A stretch of DNA of 64,000 nt, from contig WSXZ01000008.1 in NCBI GenBank assembly GCA_009773555.1, positions 1-64,000 of the forward strand, in the 5' to 3' direction. Each line of letters starts with the position of its first letter. Within the stretch, counting starts at the first letter, position 1. Origin of the DNA: Methylocystaceae bacterium. GTDB taxonomy: Bacteria; Pseudomonadota; Alphaproteobacteria; Rhizobiales; Beijerinckiaceae. Both the position numbers and the translations under genes were made by a program. Below the pieces are notes generated by a model that saw nothing but the letters and a program-made list of their open reading frames with translations, made no database searches and was not told where the DNA came from. Shown here piece by piece: positions 1 to 8,693 of this stretch.

Positions 1-39
1 GCCGATGAACCCCGCGCCCCCGGTGATTAATAATTTCAT
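1..39 (-). CDS. NAD-dependent epimerase/dehydratase, N-terminus only
   Basis: The minus strand from an ATG at 39 reads MKLLITGGAGFIG and then runs off the left edge. This is the classic N-terminal Rossmann strand and glycine motif (TGGxGFIG) of extended short-chain dehydrogenases such as UDP-glucose 4-epimerase and dTDP-glucose dehydratase, which act on nucleotide sugars with bound NAD. Only 13 codons are visible, so the substrate cannot be named. Confidence 0.75.
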   Translation of the reverse strand, partial: MKLLITGGAGFIG

Positions 40-62
40 CAAAGCCTCGCTTTTAGCTATCG

Positions 63-110
63 CTCCGCCTTAAAATCGCGCCTTCACGCCCCCGCAGGGC
101 CAAGGCGGAG
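63..110. repeat. 9-bp perfect inverted repeat
   Basis: CTCCGCCTT at 63-71 and AAGGCGGAG at 102-110 are exact inverse complements separated by 30 bases. They lie between the leftward epimerase start and the rightward unknown gene, so the repeat could be an operator or a weak hairpin. No T-run follows on either strand. Confidence 0.35.
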
Positions 111-296
111 GTCGGCGCTCCAGCCGTTTACGCGGACTATGTGGCGGAACAACGTCATGGCGCTGCATAAGAATTTGGCTTGGCGGCGAGCGCGACGGCG
201 CAGAATTGCGCGATTGCGGCGCGCGCGGATATGCTCCTGGCGACTTCAGCTTCGCATGGCGACGGCGCCATGCCTCACGCTCGGGCGCGGCCGTCA

Positions 297-2303
297 ATGT
301 GGAGAGAGCAGTTCGATTATTACTGGGATGGGCGGCGCCGGCTGGCCATCGGCTGGTTCGAAGGCGCCGAACGCGCGGCGGTCCGGCCGGAACTCACGGT
401 CATCTCGGGGCGCGACGAGCGCTTTACGAACGCGCCCACGCTCGTCGACGTCATCAGCGCCGCGCGCTGGCGCGCCCGCATCATTGTCGTTGACGTGCCG
501 CCTGAGCATCGATTCGTCCGACTGACCGCCGCCGACGGCGCCGAACTCATCCTGGCGCTCTCCACGGAGCGCGAGCTGCCGCAGGGCGGCGACTGGCGTC
601 TGCTCCTGACGTTGCTGCCGGACGCCGGCGGCGCGGACCCCGTCGCCTTTCGGCTGGCGGCGTTTCCGGCGCGCGGCGACGTCGAACGGCTGTCGCGCGA
701 GCAGACCGCGGCGGCCGGCGCGCGACTGGTATGGGCGATCGGCCAACGCCGCGTGGTCGAGCGCGCCGACAACGCCCTCGTCATCCGCATCGCCCCGGCG
801 CGCCGCATCTTCCCCGCCTATCAGAGCCGACTCGTCCTGGAGGCGGCGCCGTACGAATCGTCGGCGGCCGCCGACGCGCGCGAGGCGCCCTTCGCCATCA
901 TGGAGCATTGGCTGCGCGAACCCGGCGCGCCGCGCATTATCCTTCGCCTGCGAATTCCCGATTCGATCGAAGAGAGCGCCACACTGCTTGGCCGATGCAG
1001 CGTCGCGCTGGCGATGAACCAGCGACGGCGGCTGAAAGGTTGGACGCTCGAGCAGCGGTTGGCGGGAGAACCGGCCGTCGATCCGCTCACCTTCGACGAC
1101 CTGCGGCAGGCGACAGGCGATCCGCATGAACATCCAGACGCGGCGGAAACGGCGGAGCCGGTCGTCGTCGGCAATCTATTGGCGCTGCTTGTTGATCCCG
1201 ACGAGGCGGAGGTCGACGGAATCGCCTTGCGTCGCAGCCGCGAGAAGACCGCCCCCGGCATGGGCGAAACCGCGGACATCGAATTTTATGGCGCGGCCCT
1301 TGGCGATGACGTTGGCCTCGTTTGCCCGGCGGCAGGGCCCGGCGATCTCGGCATCGCGCCGGTCGATCCCGGCGGCCCCGCCTTCGCGCGGCTTTTTCGC
1401 GTTGAAGGCGACGGACTCGCGCCGCGCCGCGCGACGGATGACGAGGGACTTCTTGACGATCTCATGCGCCGCGCCGCCGACGCCGCGCGCGCCGCGACCA
1501 GCGCAGCCGCCCGCGCCGTGGCCGAACGCGCCGCCGGTCTGAAAGGCCGGCGCGACAAGTTTGTCGCTTCGCTGAACGGCGCTCTGGCGCGCGCGGAAAT
1601 CGCTGCGCGTTTCGAGCCGCCGGGCCTGTGGGATGCGCTCGAGCCCTTGGCGCAAGCGAGCTTCGCAGCGCTCGTCATCGGCGAGACGGGGCCGGCCCGC
1701 GCGCGTCTGCAGCAGTTCGGCGGCTATGGCGCCTTTTGCGCCGATCCCGCGCTTGCCGCAGTCATTGCGGAGGGCGGCGAATTTGCGCAGTCCGCGCGCC
1801 TTTCCGCCGAAGCCGCCCCAGCGCGCAGCGCGCCTTCTCTGCTTGCCCGCTATCTCGACGCCTGCGGCGCCCAAGGCATGGCGCCGGCTGGCGTTGACGC
1901 CTCGCAGGAAGCGCGGCTCATGCGCGCGCTCTTGAAGGAGCCGGATGTGGCCGCGTTGCGCGAGGCGCGCGTCGCTTTGGCGATCGACGACGGCGTCCGG
2001 CGTGAAGCGGCGAAGGCGGCGCGATTCATCGTCGACGCCGCCGCGGTCGAGCGGGCGCGCGCGCATTTTGCGGAAGCTGGCGCGAGGGACGCCGCCGACA
2101 TGCTCGACGCCTATCTCGACTTACGGCGGGCTGGCGGCTGGGCGCCGCCGCACGAAGCGCCGACTCTCGCCGCGCTCGTCGCGCGCGCCGGCGTCGAACT
2201 CGACGCCGCGCGGCTCGAAGCCGAAAGCCTCGCGCAGGCGCCGCCGGCTCAGGAGCGGTCGAAGGGATTATTTGCCGCGATGCGCGGTATATTTGGACGC
2301 TGA
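297..2303 (+). CDS. Hypothetical protein, about 669 residues, unrecognised
   Basis: This is a long alanine- and arginine-rich reading frame with strong third-position GC. No family is recognised. I see no signal peptide, no convincing membrane segment and no catalytic motif. The middle (roughly residues 425-475) is rich in Ala/Arg and looks helical, and the protein ends in a short amphipathic stretch rich in Phe, Gly and Arg. The frame is open upstream to a TTG at 180, with ATG codons at 231, 270 and 297. None has a clear ribosome binding site. I chose 297 because the residues before it (Ala/Ser-rich) look like out-of-gene translation while MWREQFDYYWDG looks like an ordered N-terminus. It is divergent from the epimerase gene and may belong with surface polysaccharide genes to the left, but that is only context. 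Confidence 0.6.
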   Translation: MWREQFDYYWDGRRRLAIGWFEGAERAAVRPELTVISGRDERFTNAPTLVDVISAARWRARIIVVDVPPEHRFVRLTAADGAELILALSTERELPQGGDWRLLLTLLPDAGGADPVAFRLAAFPARGDVERLSREQTAAAGARLVWAIGQRRVVERADNALVIRIAPARRIFPAYQSRLVLEAAPYESSAAADAREAPFAIMEHWLREPGAPRIILRLRIPDSIEESATLLGRCSVALAMNQRRRLKGWTLEQRLAGEPAVDPLTFDDLRQATGDPHEHPDAAETAEPVVVGNLLALLVDPDEAEVDGIALRRSREKTAPGMGETADIEFYGAALGDDVGLVCPAAGPGDLGIAPVDPGGPAFARLFRVEGDGLAPRRATDDEGLLDDLMRRAADAARAATSAAARAVAERAAGLKGRRDKFVASLNGALARAEIAARFEPPGLWDALEPLAQASFAALVIGETGPARARLQQFGGYGAFCADPALAAVIAEGGEFAQSARLSAEAAPARSAPSLLARYLDACGAQGMAPAGVDASQEARLMRALLKEPDVAALREARVALAIDDGVRREAAKAARFIVDAAAVERARAHFAEAGARDAADMLDAYLDLRRAGGWAPPHEAPTLAALVARAGVELDAARLEAESLAQAPPAQERSKGLFAAMRGIFGR

Positions 2304-2606
2304 TGGCCAAGGCCGCGCGGCCTGCGGCCGTTCGCCTGTACCTGTCTCGCCTCTATGGCGAGCTACCGGATCAATTTGCCTCCACGCCCCGCATGCAAAG
2401 CCGTCAAAGCAAAAATCTCCAATTCTCAGGAATGTGACAGTGAACTTGATTATTCTGCCGCGGAGCGCGTCGCGCAAGGCGAAAAGGTCTTCTCCTGCGC
2501 AGCAGAACAATGGCGAATGACCTGCGTTTATAATCGATCGTGGCCGATGCACACTTGGCTCAGACCATCGGTTCCATGCCAGAGCCCCCGTGTTTAAGAG
2601 GACGAC
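2304..2606. other. Intergenic stretch, no supported gene
   Basis: About 300 bases between the unknown 669-residue protein and the next small gene. An ATG at 2303 overlapping the stop could give a 44-residue peptide, but it has no ribosome binding site or recognisable sequence, so it is not called. No intrinsic terminator or RNA gene was seen. Confidence 0.4.
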
Positions 2607-2789
2607 ATGTCAGATTCCGAGAAAACCGAAGTGGAAATTTTGCAGCAGTGGATTGAGGCTGTCAGCGGCAGCATTTCTCTTGGAGAGAGCCTGTTGAAAT
2701 CTGTAGAGGTGTCAAAAAGGGGCGATAAGCTGACGATCGTGCTGAAGAAAAAGAAGCAGAAAAAAGGGTCCGACCAAACACAGCCATAA
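2607..2789 (+). CDS. Small hypothetical protein, 60 residues
   Basis: A short gene preceded by a good ribosome binding site (AAGAGGA, 5 bases before the ATG). The product begins MSDSEKTEVEILQQWIEAV, is predicted mostly helical in its first half, and ends in a lysine-rich tail (about residues 46-54) followed by a polar end. There is no signal peptide or membrane segment. The charged tail suggests nucleic-acid or polyphosphate contact, and the next gene is a CHAD (polyphosphate-binding) gene, but this link is inference. No family is recognised. Confidence 0.55.
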   Translation: MSDSEKTEVEILQQWIEAVSGSISLGESLLKSVEVSKRGDKLTIVLKKKKQKKGSDQTQP

Positions 2790-2863
2790 TCGCTCCGGAC
2801 CGACCCGCCGAGGTAGCGCCGATCCAACGCTACGCGCCGCTACAAAAATGATATATTCGTCAC

Positions 2864-4394
2864 ATGAGCGAGATCGAACTAAAACTCTTGCTGGACAAGA
2901 AGATGTCGAGTGAGATTTGGGCGCGCCTGAAGGCATCGAAGCTGGCTCACGGCGCGCCTGTGACGAAAACGCTCAGACGAGCATGCACTGAACAAGGCGG
3001 GAATTGCGCTGCGGCTCAGGCGCGATGGGCGGCGGTGGATTCAGGGCGTGAAAACCAGGGCGACGTTGCATGGCGGCCTATCGCAGGTCGGCGAGCTGGA
3101 GACCCCGGCGCCTGGCGGACGGCTGTGTCTCGATGCAATTTCGGATTCATCGATTCGTGAGGAGATCATTGACCGCGTCAACGGCGCTCAACTTCAGCCC
3201 GTTTGCGAGACGGTGATCACGCGCAGGACGAGCGAGTTGATGCTTTCCGACGGCACGCGCGCCGAGCTCGCGCTCGACATTGGCGAAGTTCGGGCTGGCG
3301 AACGCTCTGCTGAACTCTCCGAGTTGGAAATCGAACTCCTCGCAGGCAACGCAAGCGGACTGTTCGACATTGCGCTCATCCTGGTTCCCGATGGCGGGTT
3401 GCAGTTCTCCCGACTTTCCAAGGCCGCGCGCGGTTATTTGTTGGCCCAAGAGGGACGGATCGATTCGCCGCTTGCGCCCCGCAACGCTGAGAACCTTGCG
3501 CTTGACCCGGCGCAAACCGCCGAGCAAGCGGCCCGTGACGTCTTGCGCGAATGCCTCGATCAGATCGCCACGAATGTGCTCGTCGTTCGCCAGCTGGACG
3601 ACGACGAGGGGCCGCACCAGCTGCGGGTTGGCCTGCGGCGGTTGCGCAGCGCATTTTCGGTCTATGCCGCCGTGCTGCGAAGCCCCGAGATGAAGCGGCT
3701 TGACGCCGAGGCGCGCTGGCTCGGACAAGAAGTCGGGAGCCTGAGGGATCTCGATGTGGTGGCGAACGACATGGCGCGGCGCGAAGCCGAAACTCATCCC
3801 GACGAGCCCGGACTTTCGGCGCTCGCCGATGTGGTTTCGCGGCAGGCGAAAGAACGGCGTGAGCAGCTGCGCCAGCTTCTTGTCGGCGCGCGCGTGCAGG
3901 CGTTCCTCATCGATCTTGCGCGATTCGTGGAGACGCGTGGTTGGCTTGTGCCTCAGGATTTCGTCCAGACCGAGCGGCTGGCGGCGCCGATTGCAACGCT
4001 CGCGCGCGCGTCTCTCAACAAACGCTGGAAGAAAACCGCTAAGCATGCCCGGGGACTTGAGACGCTGACAGTGGAGCAGCGCCACGAGTTGCGCAAGGAG
4101 CTTAAAAAGCTGCGCTATGCAGTCGAGTTCTTTTGCTCCTTGTTTCCGGCGAAACGAATCGATCCTTTCTTGAAGCGCCTTAAGAAGCTGCAGACGGTTT
4201 TTGGCGACCTCAACGACGCCGCGACGCTGAAGGCCATGTTCACGGGAACGGGTGTTCCCGGCGCCGACGCTCCCTCCGTACAGCGCGCCATCGGCTGGAT
4301 GATCGGGGCGAGCCAGGCGCGCGCCGAATCGGGTTGGACCGGCGCCAAGGCGCTCTGGAGAGACCTCGAGCAGACCCGCCCGTTCTGGAAATGA
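2864..4394 (+). pseudogene. CYTH-CHAD domain protein, disrupted by an out-of-frame deletion
   Basis: The N-terminus (MSEIELKLLL) is a CYTH domain, the triphosphate tunnel fold with its ExExK-like start. From about 2979 a second frame continues with EHALNKAGIALRLRRDG, the next CYTH block, and then a CHAD domain (DEGPHQLRVGLRRLRSAF and following helices, with conserved His and Arg residues that bind polyphosphate). The frame changes at about 2978, exactly where the family normally has a SIYFDTP-type strand; only one base is left where about 21 are expected, so about 20 bases are missing. The downstream frame could restart at GTG 3048, giving a 448-residue CHAD protein with a truncated CYTH domain. 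It could therefore be a true pseudogene, a gene reduced to CHAD, or an assembly error. Related intact proteins act in polyphosphate granules or as triphosphatases. Confidence 0.75.
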
Positions 4395-4411
4395 CGACGT
4401 CGTAATCGCCG

Positions 4412-4429
4412 CGCCATTGGGCGTTTTTT
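4412..4429 (+). terminator. Weak intrinsic terminator after the CHAD gene
   Basis: CGCC-ATTG-GGCG followed directly by six T residues, 17 bases after the CHAD stop codon. The stem is only four base pairs (a G-T pair could extend it), so strength is uncertain. Confidence 0.4.
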
Positions 4430-4560
4430 CGATAATTTTTGGATTGCCGTTGGCGCCATGTTACATGGCCCCGCGAAGTGGTGGACGCTGAGGATTGCGG
4501 CGCGCGATGCGATGAGCGCTGTCTTGTTGATGGATGTCCGATATTGGGAGACTGAAATCT

Positions 4561-5409
4561 ATGCAGAGCGATCGTTTCAGCGAAATTAACGCCACCTTCC
4601 GAATGCTCTACGGCGCAAATCGCGACGAAGTGTTCGCATCGACGCCGCTCTCCGCGATTACATTGATCGGGACCGGCGAAATCTGGCGCATCGAGCATGG
4701 CGCGGTCGTAAAATCCTATCCGCCGACGCCGTGGCTTTCGCAGACCAAGTCGCTGATGCATGCGATCATCGGCGTCCAGGGAACCTGGGCGCGTTTGGTG
4801 CGCGGGAAGGACCTCGAATCCGCACGGCTTGCGGCTGTCCACCTGAATAAGGCGCTGGAGGAGGCTGTCTCGCGTCTGTCGCGTGAGCTGCCCGCCGAAC
4901 TCGTGTCCCCCGCGCAAATCGTTCTCGGTCAGCTGCTGCAGCTCTCAGTCAACTGGGCCGCAGGTCAGATGGCGACGCCTGCGGAGCTCCCGGAAGCTCT
5001 CGAAAAGGTTCAGATCGAACTTGAAAAGATTATCACCGCGGTGGGAGAAGCGGTCTACGCATCAATCGTCAGAGGCCTGCACAGTTTCATCGACGAGACC
5101 GATCCGGCGGTCTGGGAGACCTGTCTTGTCTGCGTATGCGGCGTGGCCTTTGGGCGCCGCGACAATATTGAAATCGCAGCCGCCATGTCATTGATGGGCG
5201 AAGAGTCGGTCGGAACGCGGCTTCTCTATCTCGAGAATGCGCACGATCTGCCTCAGGCCATGGCGTGTCTGGCTGCGGCTCTCGCCGATAGGGATCTCGG
5301 AGAGGGCGTTTTCAATGATCCCTACCGCATGTGGCGCGATCTTCTGGGCGACGTCGCCGCCCGGCATGCGGGCAAAGGCTTCTTTCCCACGCTCGGCCGC
5401 GATCGATGA
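4561..5409 (+). CDS. Hypothetical protein, about 282 residues
   Basis: A soluble-looking, mostly helical protein with no recognised domain, signal peptide or membrane span. It begins MQSDRFSEINATFRMLYGAN and has a Cys-rich spot (ETCLVCVCGVAFG) near residue 195. An in-frame ATG at 4534 is also possible, but GGGAG about 10 bases before 4561 is the better ribosome binding site. The gene is convergent with a small membrane-protein gene 51 bases past its stop. Its codon use matches the neighbours. Function unknown. Confidence 0.6.
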   Translation: MQSDRFSEINATFRMLYGANRDEVFASTPLSAITLIGTGEIWRIEHGAVVKSYPPTPWLSQTKSLMHAIIGVQGTWARLVRGKDLESARLAAVHLNKALEEAVSRLSRELPAELVSPAQIVLGQLLQLSVNWAAGQMATPAELPEALEKVQIELEKIITAVGEAVYASIVRGLHSFIDETDPAVWETCLVCVCGVAFGRRDNIEIAAAMSLMGEESVGTRLLYLENAHDLPQAMACLAAALADRDLGEGVFNDPYRMWRDLLGDVAARHAGKGFFPTLGRDR

Positions 5410-5460
5410 CGATTGCGTTCTGAGCGTCGGCCAGAGTCGCCGGCGCGCGAAGGCGAAGCG

Positions 5461-5589
5461 TCAAAAGAGCCCCGCGTTATAGGCGGCGACGTGACTGAAT
5501 TCGCCAAGGGCCATCGCGATGTTGAGCGCTTCGGCGGCCAGTGCGATAGCGACGACTCCAAAAATTCCTGTCGTGATCATCGGTCCCAT
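5461..5589 (-). CDS. Small membrane protein, 42 residues
   Basis: An ATG at 5589 preceded by AGAAAGGAGAACGTC, a very strong ribosome binding site, opens a 42-codon frame. The product starts MGPMITTGIFGVVAIALAAE, a single hydrophobic helix, and ends in NAGLF. It lies on the same strand as the nitrate operon, about 120 bases after the kinase-phosphatase stop, so it may be the last gene of that transcript or a separate unit. No family is recognised; the strong start site and hydrophobic pattern are the evidence for a real gene. Confidence 0.6.
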   Translation of the reverse strand: MGPMITTGIFGVVAIALAAEALNIAMALGEFSHVAAYNAGLF

Positions 5590-5709
5590 GACGTTCTCCT
5601 TTCTGCGTTGATCAGAAGTTAAGGAGAGACGCGCGCTGGCGCTGTGCGCCGACGCACAAGCCTCGAGCGACCGAGACCGCCCGGCTCAAGGAGATTCCCT
5701 ACGCCGCTG

Positions 5710-7416
5710 CTAGCGATAGAAAAGCGAAACCGCCAGTAAGAGCGCCAGCAGCAAACAGAGCGTCTGCCAGAACACGACAGGGTTGCGTTCGTAGAGAGAC
5801 TTTTTGCGCAACGTCAACGGCTGCGCGCGCGCCGAGCCGTTCTCGAGTTCAAAGGCAAACTCCAACACATCGCCGAAGCGATCGGCGCGCTCGACGGCGA
5901 TCGCTTTGAGGATCGCGGCGTCGAGCCAGGCGGGGAGGTCGGGTCGCTTTAAGGAAAGCGGCAGGGGCTTTGTGAAGCGCGGTCTACTGAACGGCTCGAT
6001 CTCGCCGTAGGGGTAGCAACGGCTGAACATGCGATAGACCGTCACGCCGAGCGCATAAAGATCCGACGCTTCGTCGCCGGCGGCGCCGTCGAAAAGCTCG
6101 GGGGCCATATAGCTCGGCGTGCCAGGCGCATGCGCTTCGGGCAAATTCTCGAGGTTCGGCGCACGGCAAACGCCGAGATCGACGAGACGCAGCCCCCCAT
6201 CCTTGAGCAAAATGACGTTGTCCGGTTTAATGTCGCGGTGGATGACGCCGCAGCGGTGCAGGGTCGCGATGGCGCGCGAGAGGCGCGTCGCGATTGAGGC
6301 GCCCTCAGCAAGATCAATGCGGGGTTCGCGCCGCAGGCGCCGCTCCAGCGTCTCGCCATCGTAATATGGCATCACCGCATACAGCCGGCTTTGTCGTCCC
6401 GGGAGCAGTTCGACGACTTCACCGATAAACGGACTTCGCACCCGCGCCGCAACCCAGGCTTCATTGACGAAGGCGAGCCGGTAGGCTGCGTCATCGGCGA
6501 CGCGCGGATGCGGAAATTTTAAAACGACCGCCTTTCCGTTCTGCGTATCCGTCGCCCGCACCAGCCGACTGTAGCGGCCTTCGGAGAGAAGGCCGTCAAT
6601 TCGAAAATCGTCGACAAGGTCTCCGATCGCCGGCAACTCGCCAATCGGCAAGGCTGCGAAGGCGCGCGACAAGGCGCGCTCGTCGGCGGGCGGCACATCG
6701 ACGACGTCAATGACAAGCGCCGTGACATTGTCATGGCTGCCCGCCTCGAGCGCCGTCTGAACGATCCTCTGCGACGTTTCCTGCGGCCCGCCCCTTTCGG
6801 CGAGCAGCGCACGAAGCTTCGCGTCTGACAACACGCCATGAACGCCGTCCGAACACAGCAGAAATCGATCATGGGCATTGAGACCATGCGTTCCCTGGTC
6901 AAACAAGAGCGCATCCTCGAAGCCGACAGCGCGAAGGAGCGCATGGGCGAAATCGCCGCGACCTAAGGTGTGATCTTTCGTCAGTCTTTCGAGGCTGGCG
7001 CCAGCGAGTCGGTAGACGCGCGTATCGCCAACATGGAGAATAAAGGCGTTTCGACGCGACAGGATCAGCGCGCTGAACGTCGTCGCCATGCCTTCCAAAG
7101 CAGGATCGACCCTCGACTGCGCCGCGATCCAACTGTTAGCCGCTTCGAGCGAACGGGCGGCGGCGCGACTGACGCCCAAAGTCTCGGGCTGCGCATAATA
7201 GCCGTCGATGAAGGCGCGGACGGTGGTTTCAGCCGCCGCGCGCCCGCCCTTGTGGCCCCCAACGCCATCGGCAATGGCGGCGACGACGCCCTGCAAGGCG
7301 CCGGCGCCGCCTGAACCCAGGCAAAATGCGACATAGTCCTGATTGTCGGGCCGTCGGCCCGCTTGCGTCGAGAAGCCCGCTTCGATTCGAAGATCATGAA
7401 CGACGCGGACCGACAC
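5710..7416 (-). CDS. Bifunctional PP2C phosphatase / Ser-Thr protein kinase
   Basis: Residues 1 to about 240 are a PP2C-type phosphatase (GRRPDNQD near residue 20, AIADGVGGHKGG, and LLCSDGVHG for the metal site). Residues about 270 to 530 are a Hanks-type kinase with HRDIKPDN at about 392 and DLG in place of DFG at about 413. The C-terminus has one membrane helix (WQTLCLLLALLLAVSLFY), so both domains face the cytoplasm on a tail anchor. The gene is last in the nitrate assimilation operon, 14 bases after narK. Such fusions are known beside nitrate transporters in proteobacteria; a role in controlling transport or reduction by phosphorylation is inferred. Confidence 0.88.
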   Translation of the reverse strand: MSVRVVHDLRIEAGFSTQAGRRPDNQDYVAFCLGSGGAGALQGVVAAIADGVGGHKGGRAAAETTVRAFIDGYYAQPETLGVSRAAARSLEAANSWIAAQSRVDPALEGMATTFSALILSRRNAFILHVGDTRVYRLAGASLERLTKDHTLGRGDFAHALLRAVGFEDALLFDQGTHGLNAHDRFLLCSDGVHGVLSDAKLRALLAERGGPQETSQRIVQTALEAGSHDNVTALVIDVVDVPPADERALSRAFAALPIGELPAIGDLVDDFRIDGLLSEGRYSRLVRATDTQNGKAVVLKFPHPRVADDAAYRLAFVNEAWVAARVRSPFIGEVVELLPGRQSRLYAVMPYYDGETLERRLRREPRIDLAEGASIATRLSRAIATLHRCGVIHRDIKPDNVILLKDGGLRLVDLGVCRAPNLENLPEAHAPGTPSYMAPELFDGAAGDEASDLYALGVTVYRMFSRCYPYGEIEPFSRPRFTKPLPLSLKRPDLPAWLDAAILKAIAVERADRFGDVLEFAFELENGSARAQPLTLRKKSLYERNPVVFWQTLCLLLALLLAVSLFYR

Positions 7417-7430
7417 GGCAGTTCCTCAGC

Positions 7431-8693
7431 TCAGATTCGCGCGCCGGAAACGGCGCCCCAGGTCGTGCGCCAGCGCGTCTTCACGAAGATCAAACCGACG
7501 AGACCGAGCAGCGCAAGGAAACCGAAGAAGACGAACCCGGCGGTGAAGCCGCCCGTCGCGCCTTTGGAGTAGGCGAGCGTCTTGGCGAGAAAAAATCCGC
7601 CAAACCCACCTGCGGCGCCGACGAGGCCCGTCATCGCGCCGATCTCCCGGCGGAACCGCTGCGGCAGCAACTGAAACACCGCGCCATTGCCCATGCCGAG
7701 CGATAACACGCCGACAGAGAACAGCGCCACCGCGGCAAAGGCGACGGGCGGCAGCTGCATCAGACCCCATCCCGCAACGCCTTTCGCCGGGGCCGGTCCC
7801 GCCGGCAGAAAGGCGACGGCGAAATAGCAGGCGGAAACGAGAACGAACAGGAAGCACAACGTCTTCACGCCGCCGATACGGTCCGCGATATAGCCGCCGA
7901 CGGGCCTGAAACCCGAACCGAAAGCGACGATCAGCGCGACCATGAGTCCCGCGGCGACTCCCGTGGCGTGATACTGCGTCGTGAAATAGAGCGGAAGCGC
8001 CGAAGCAAGACCAACGAAGCCGCCGAAAGTGATGAAGTAGAAAAACATGAACCAACGGCTGTCGGAGTCCGCGAGCATTCTGCCGTAGTCGGCAAGCGCA
8101 ATCGTCGTTTTGCCGCCGGGCGCGTCCTTGGCGGCCAATGCATAGACGAGCAGCACCAGGACCATCAGCGCGAGCAATACGCCATAAACGGTCTGCCAAC
8201 CGTAAGCCTCGGCGATCGAGGGCGCGAAAAGCGTGTCGAGCACGACGCCCATATTGCCCGCGCCGGCGATACCCATCACCAGACCCTGATATTGCGGCGG
8301 ATACCAGCGGCCCGCCTGCGGCAGGGCGACGGCGAAGGACGCGCCGGCGAGCCCGAGGGACAGGCCGAAAAGCGCGATGGCGATCGGACTGCTCAAGCCA
8401 AAGACGCACACCAGAGATACGGCGAACATCACGATCGCCTGCGCGAGGATGCCCGTCATCTTGGGGCCGATCGCGTCGGCGAGGAGACCGAGCGGAACCC
8501 GAAAGAAGGCGCCGCCGAGAACCGGAATCGCGACAAGCGAGAGTTTGTCCTCGACCGAAATCGGCATGTCTTTGGCGATGTAGATCATCAGCGGGCCGAG
8601 TGAGACCCAGGCCATGAAGCTGATATCAAAGTAGAGGAAGGCCGCAAGCAGCGTCGGCCAATGACCGGCCTTTTTAAAATCCGACAGTTTCAT
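7431..8693 (-). CDS. narK: Nitrate/nitrite MFS transporter (NarK/NasA type)
   Basis: A 420-residue protein with about 12 membrane spans. It has the two glycine-rich signatures of the nitrate-nitrite porter family: AGAGNMGV near residue 145 and GAAGGFGG near residue 355. It would import nitrate across the inner membrane for the reductases encoded upstream. Its ATG lies inside the 3' end of the nitrate reductase gene (20-base overlap), so the two are translationally coupled. It is transcribed with the nitrite and nitrate reductase genes from the sigma-54 promoter near 16.2 kb. Confidence 0.9.
   Translation of the reverse strand: MKLSDFKKAGHWPTLLAAFLYFDISFMAWVSLGPLMIYIAKDMPISVEDKLSLVAIPVLGGAFFRVPLGLLADAIGPKMTGILAQAIVMFAVSLVCVFGLSSPIAIALFGLSLGLAGASFAVALPQAGRWYPPQYQGLVMGIAGAGNMGVVLDTLFAPSIAEAYGWQTVYGVLLALMVLVLLVYALAAKDAPGGKTTIALADYGRMLADSDSRWFMFFYFITFGGFVGLASALPLYFTTQYHATGVAAGLMVALIVAFGSGFRPVGGYIADRIGGVKTLCFLFVLVSACYFAVAFLPAGPAPAKGVAGWGLMQLPPVAFAAVALFSVGVLSLGMGNGAVFQLLPQRFRREIGAMTGLVGAAGGFGGFFLAKTLAYSKGATGGFTAGFVFFGFLALLGLVGLIFVKTRWRTTWGAVSGARI

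Noticed and set aside
5413-5622. 69-codon plus-strand frame
   Set aside because: The opposite strand has a much better start site and a coherent membrane helix.
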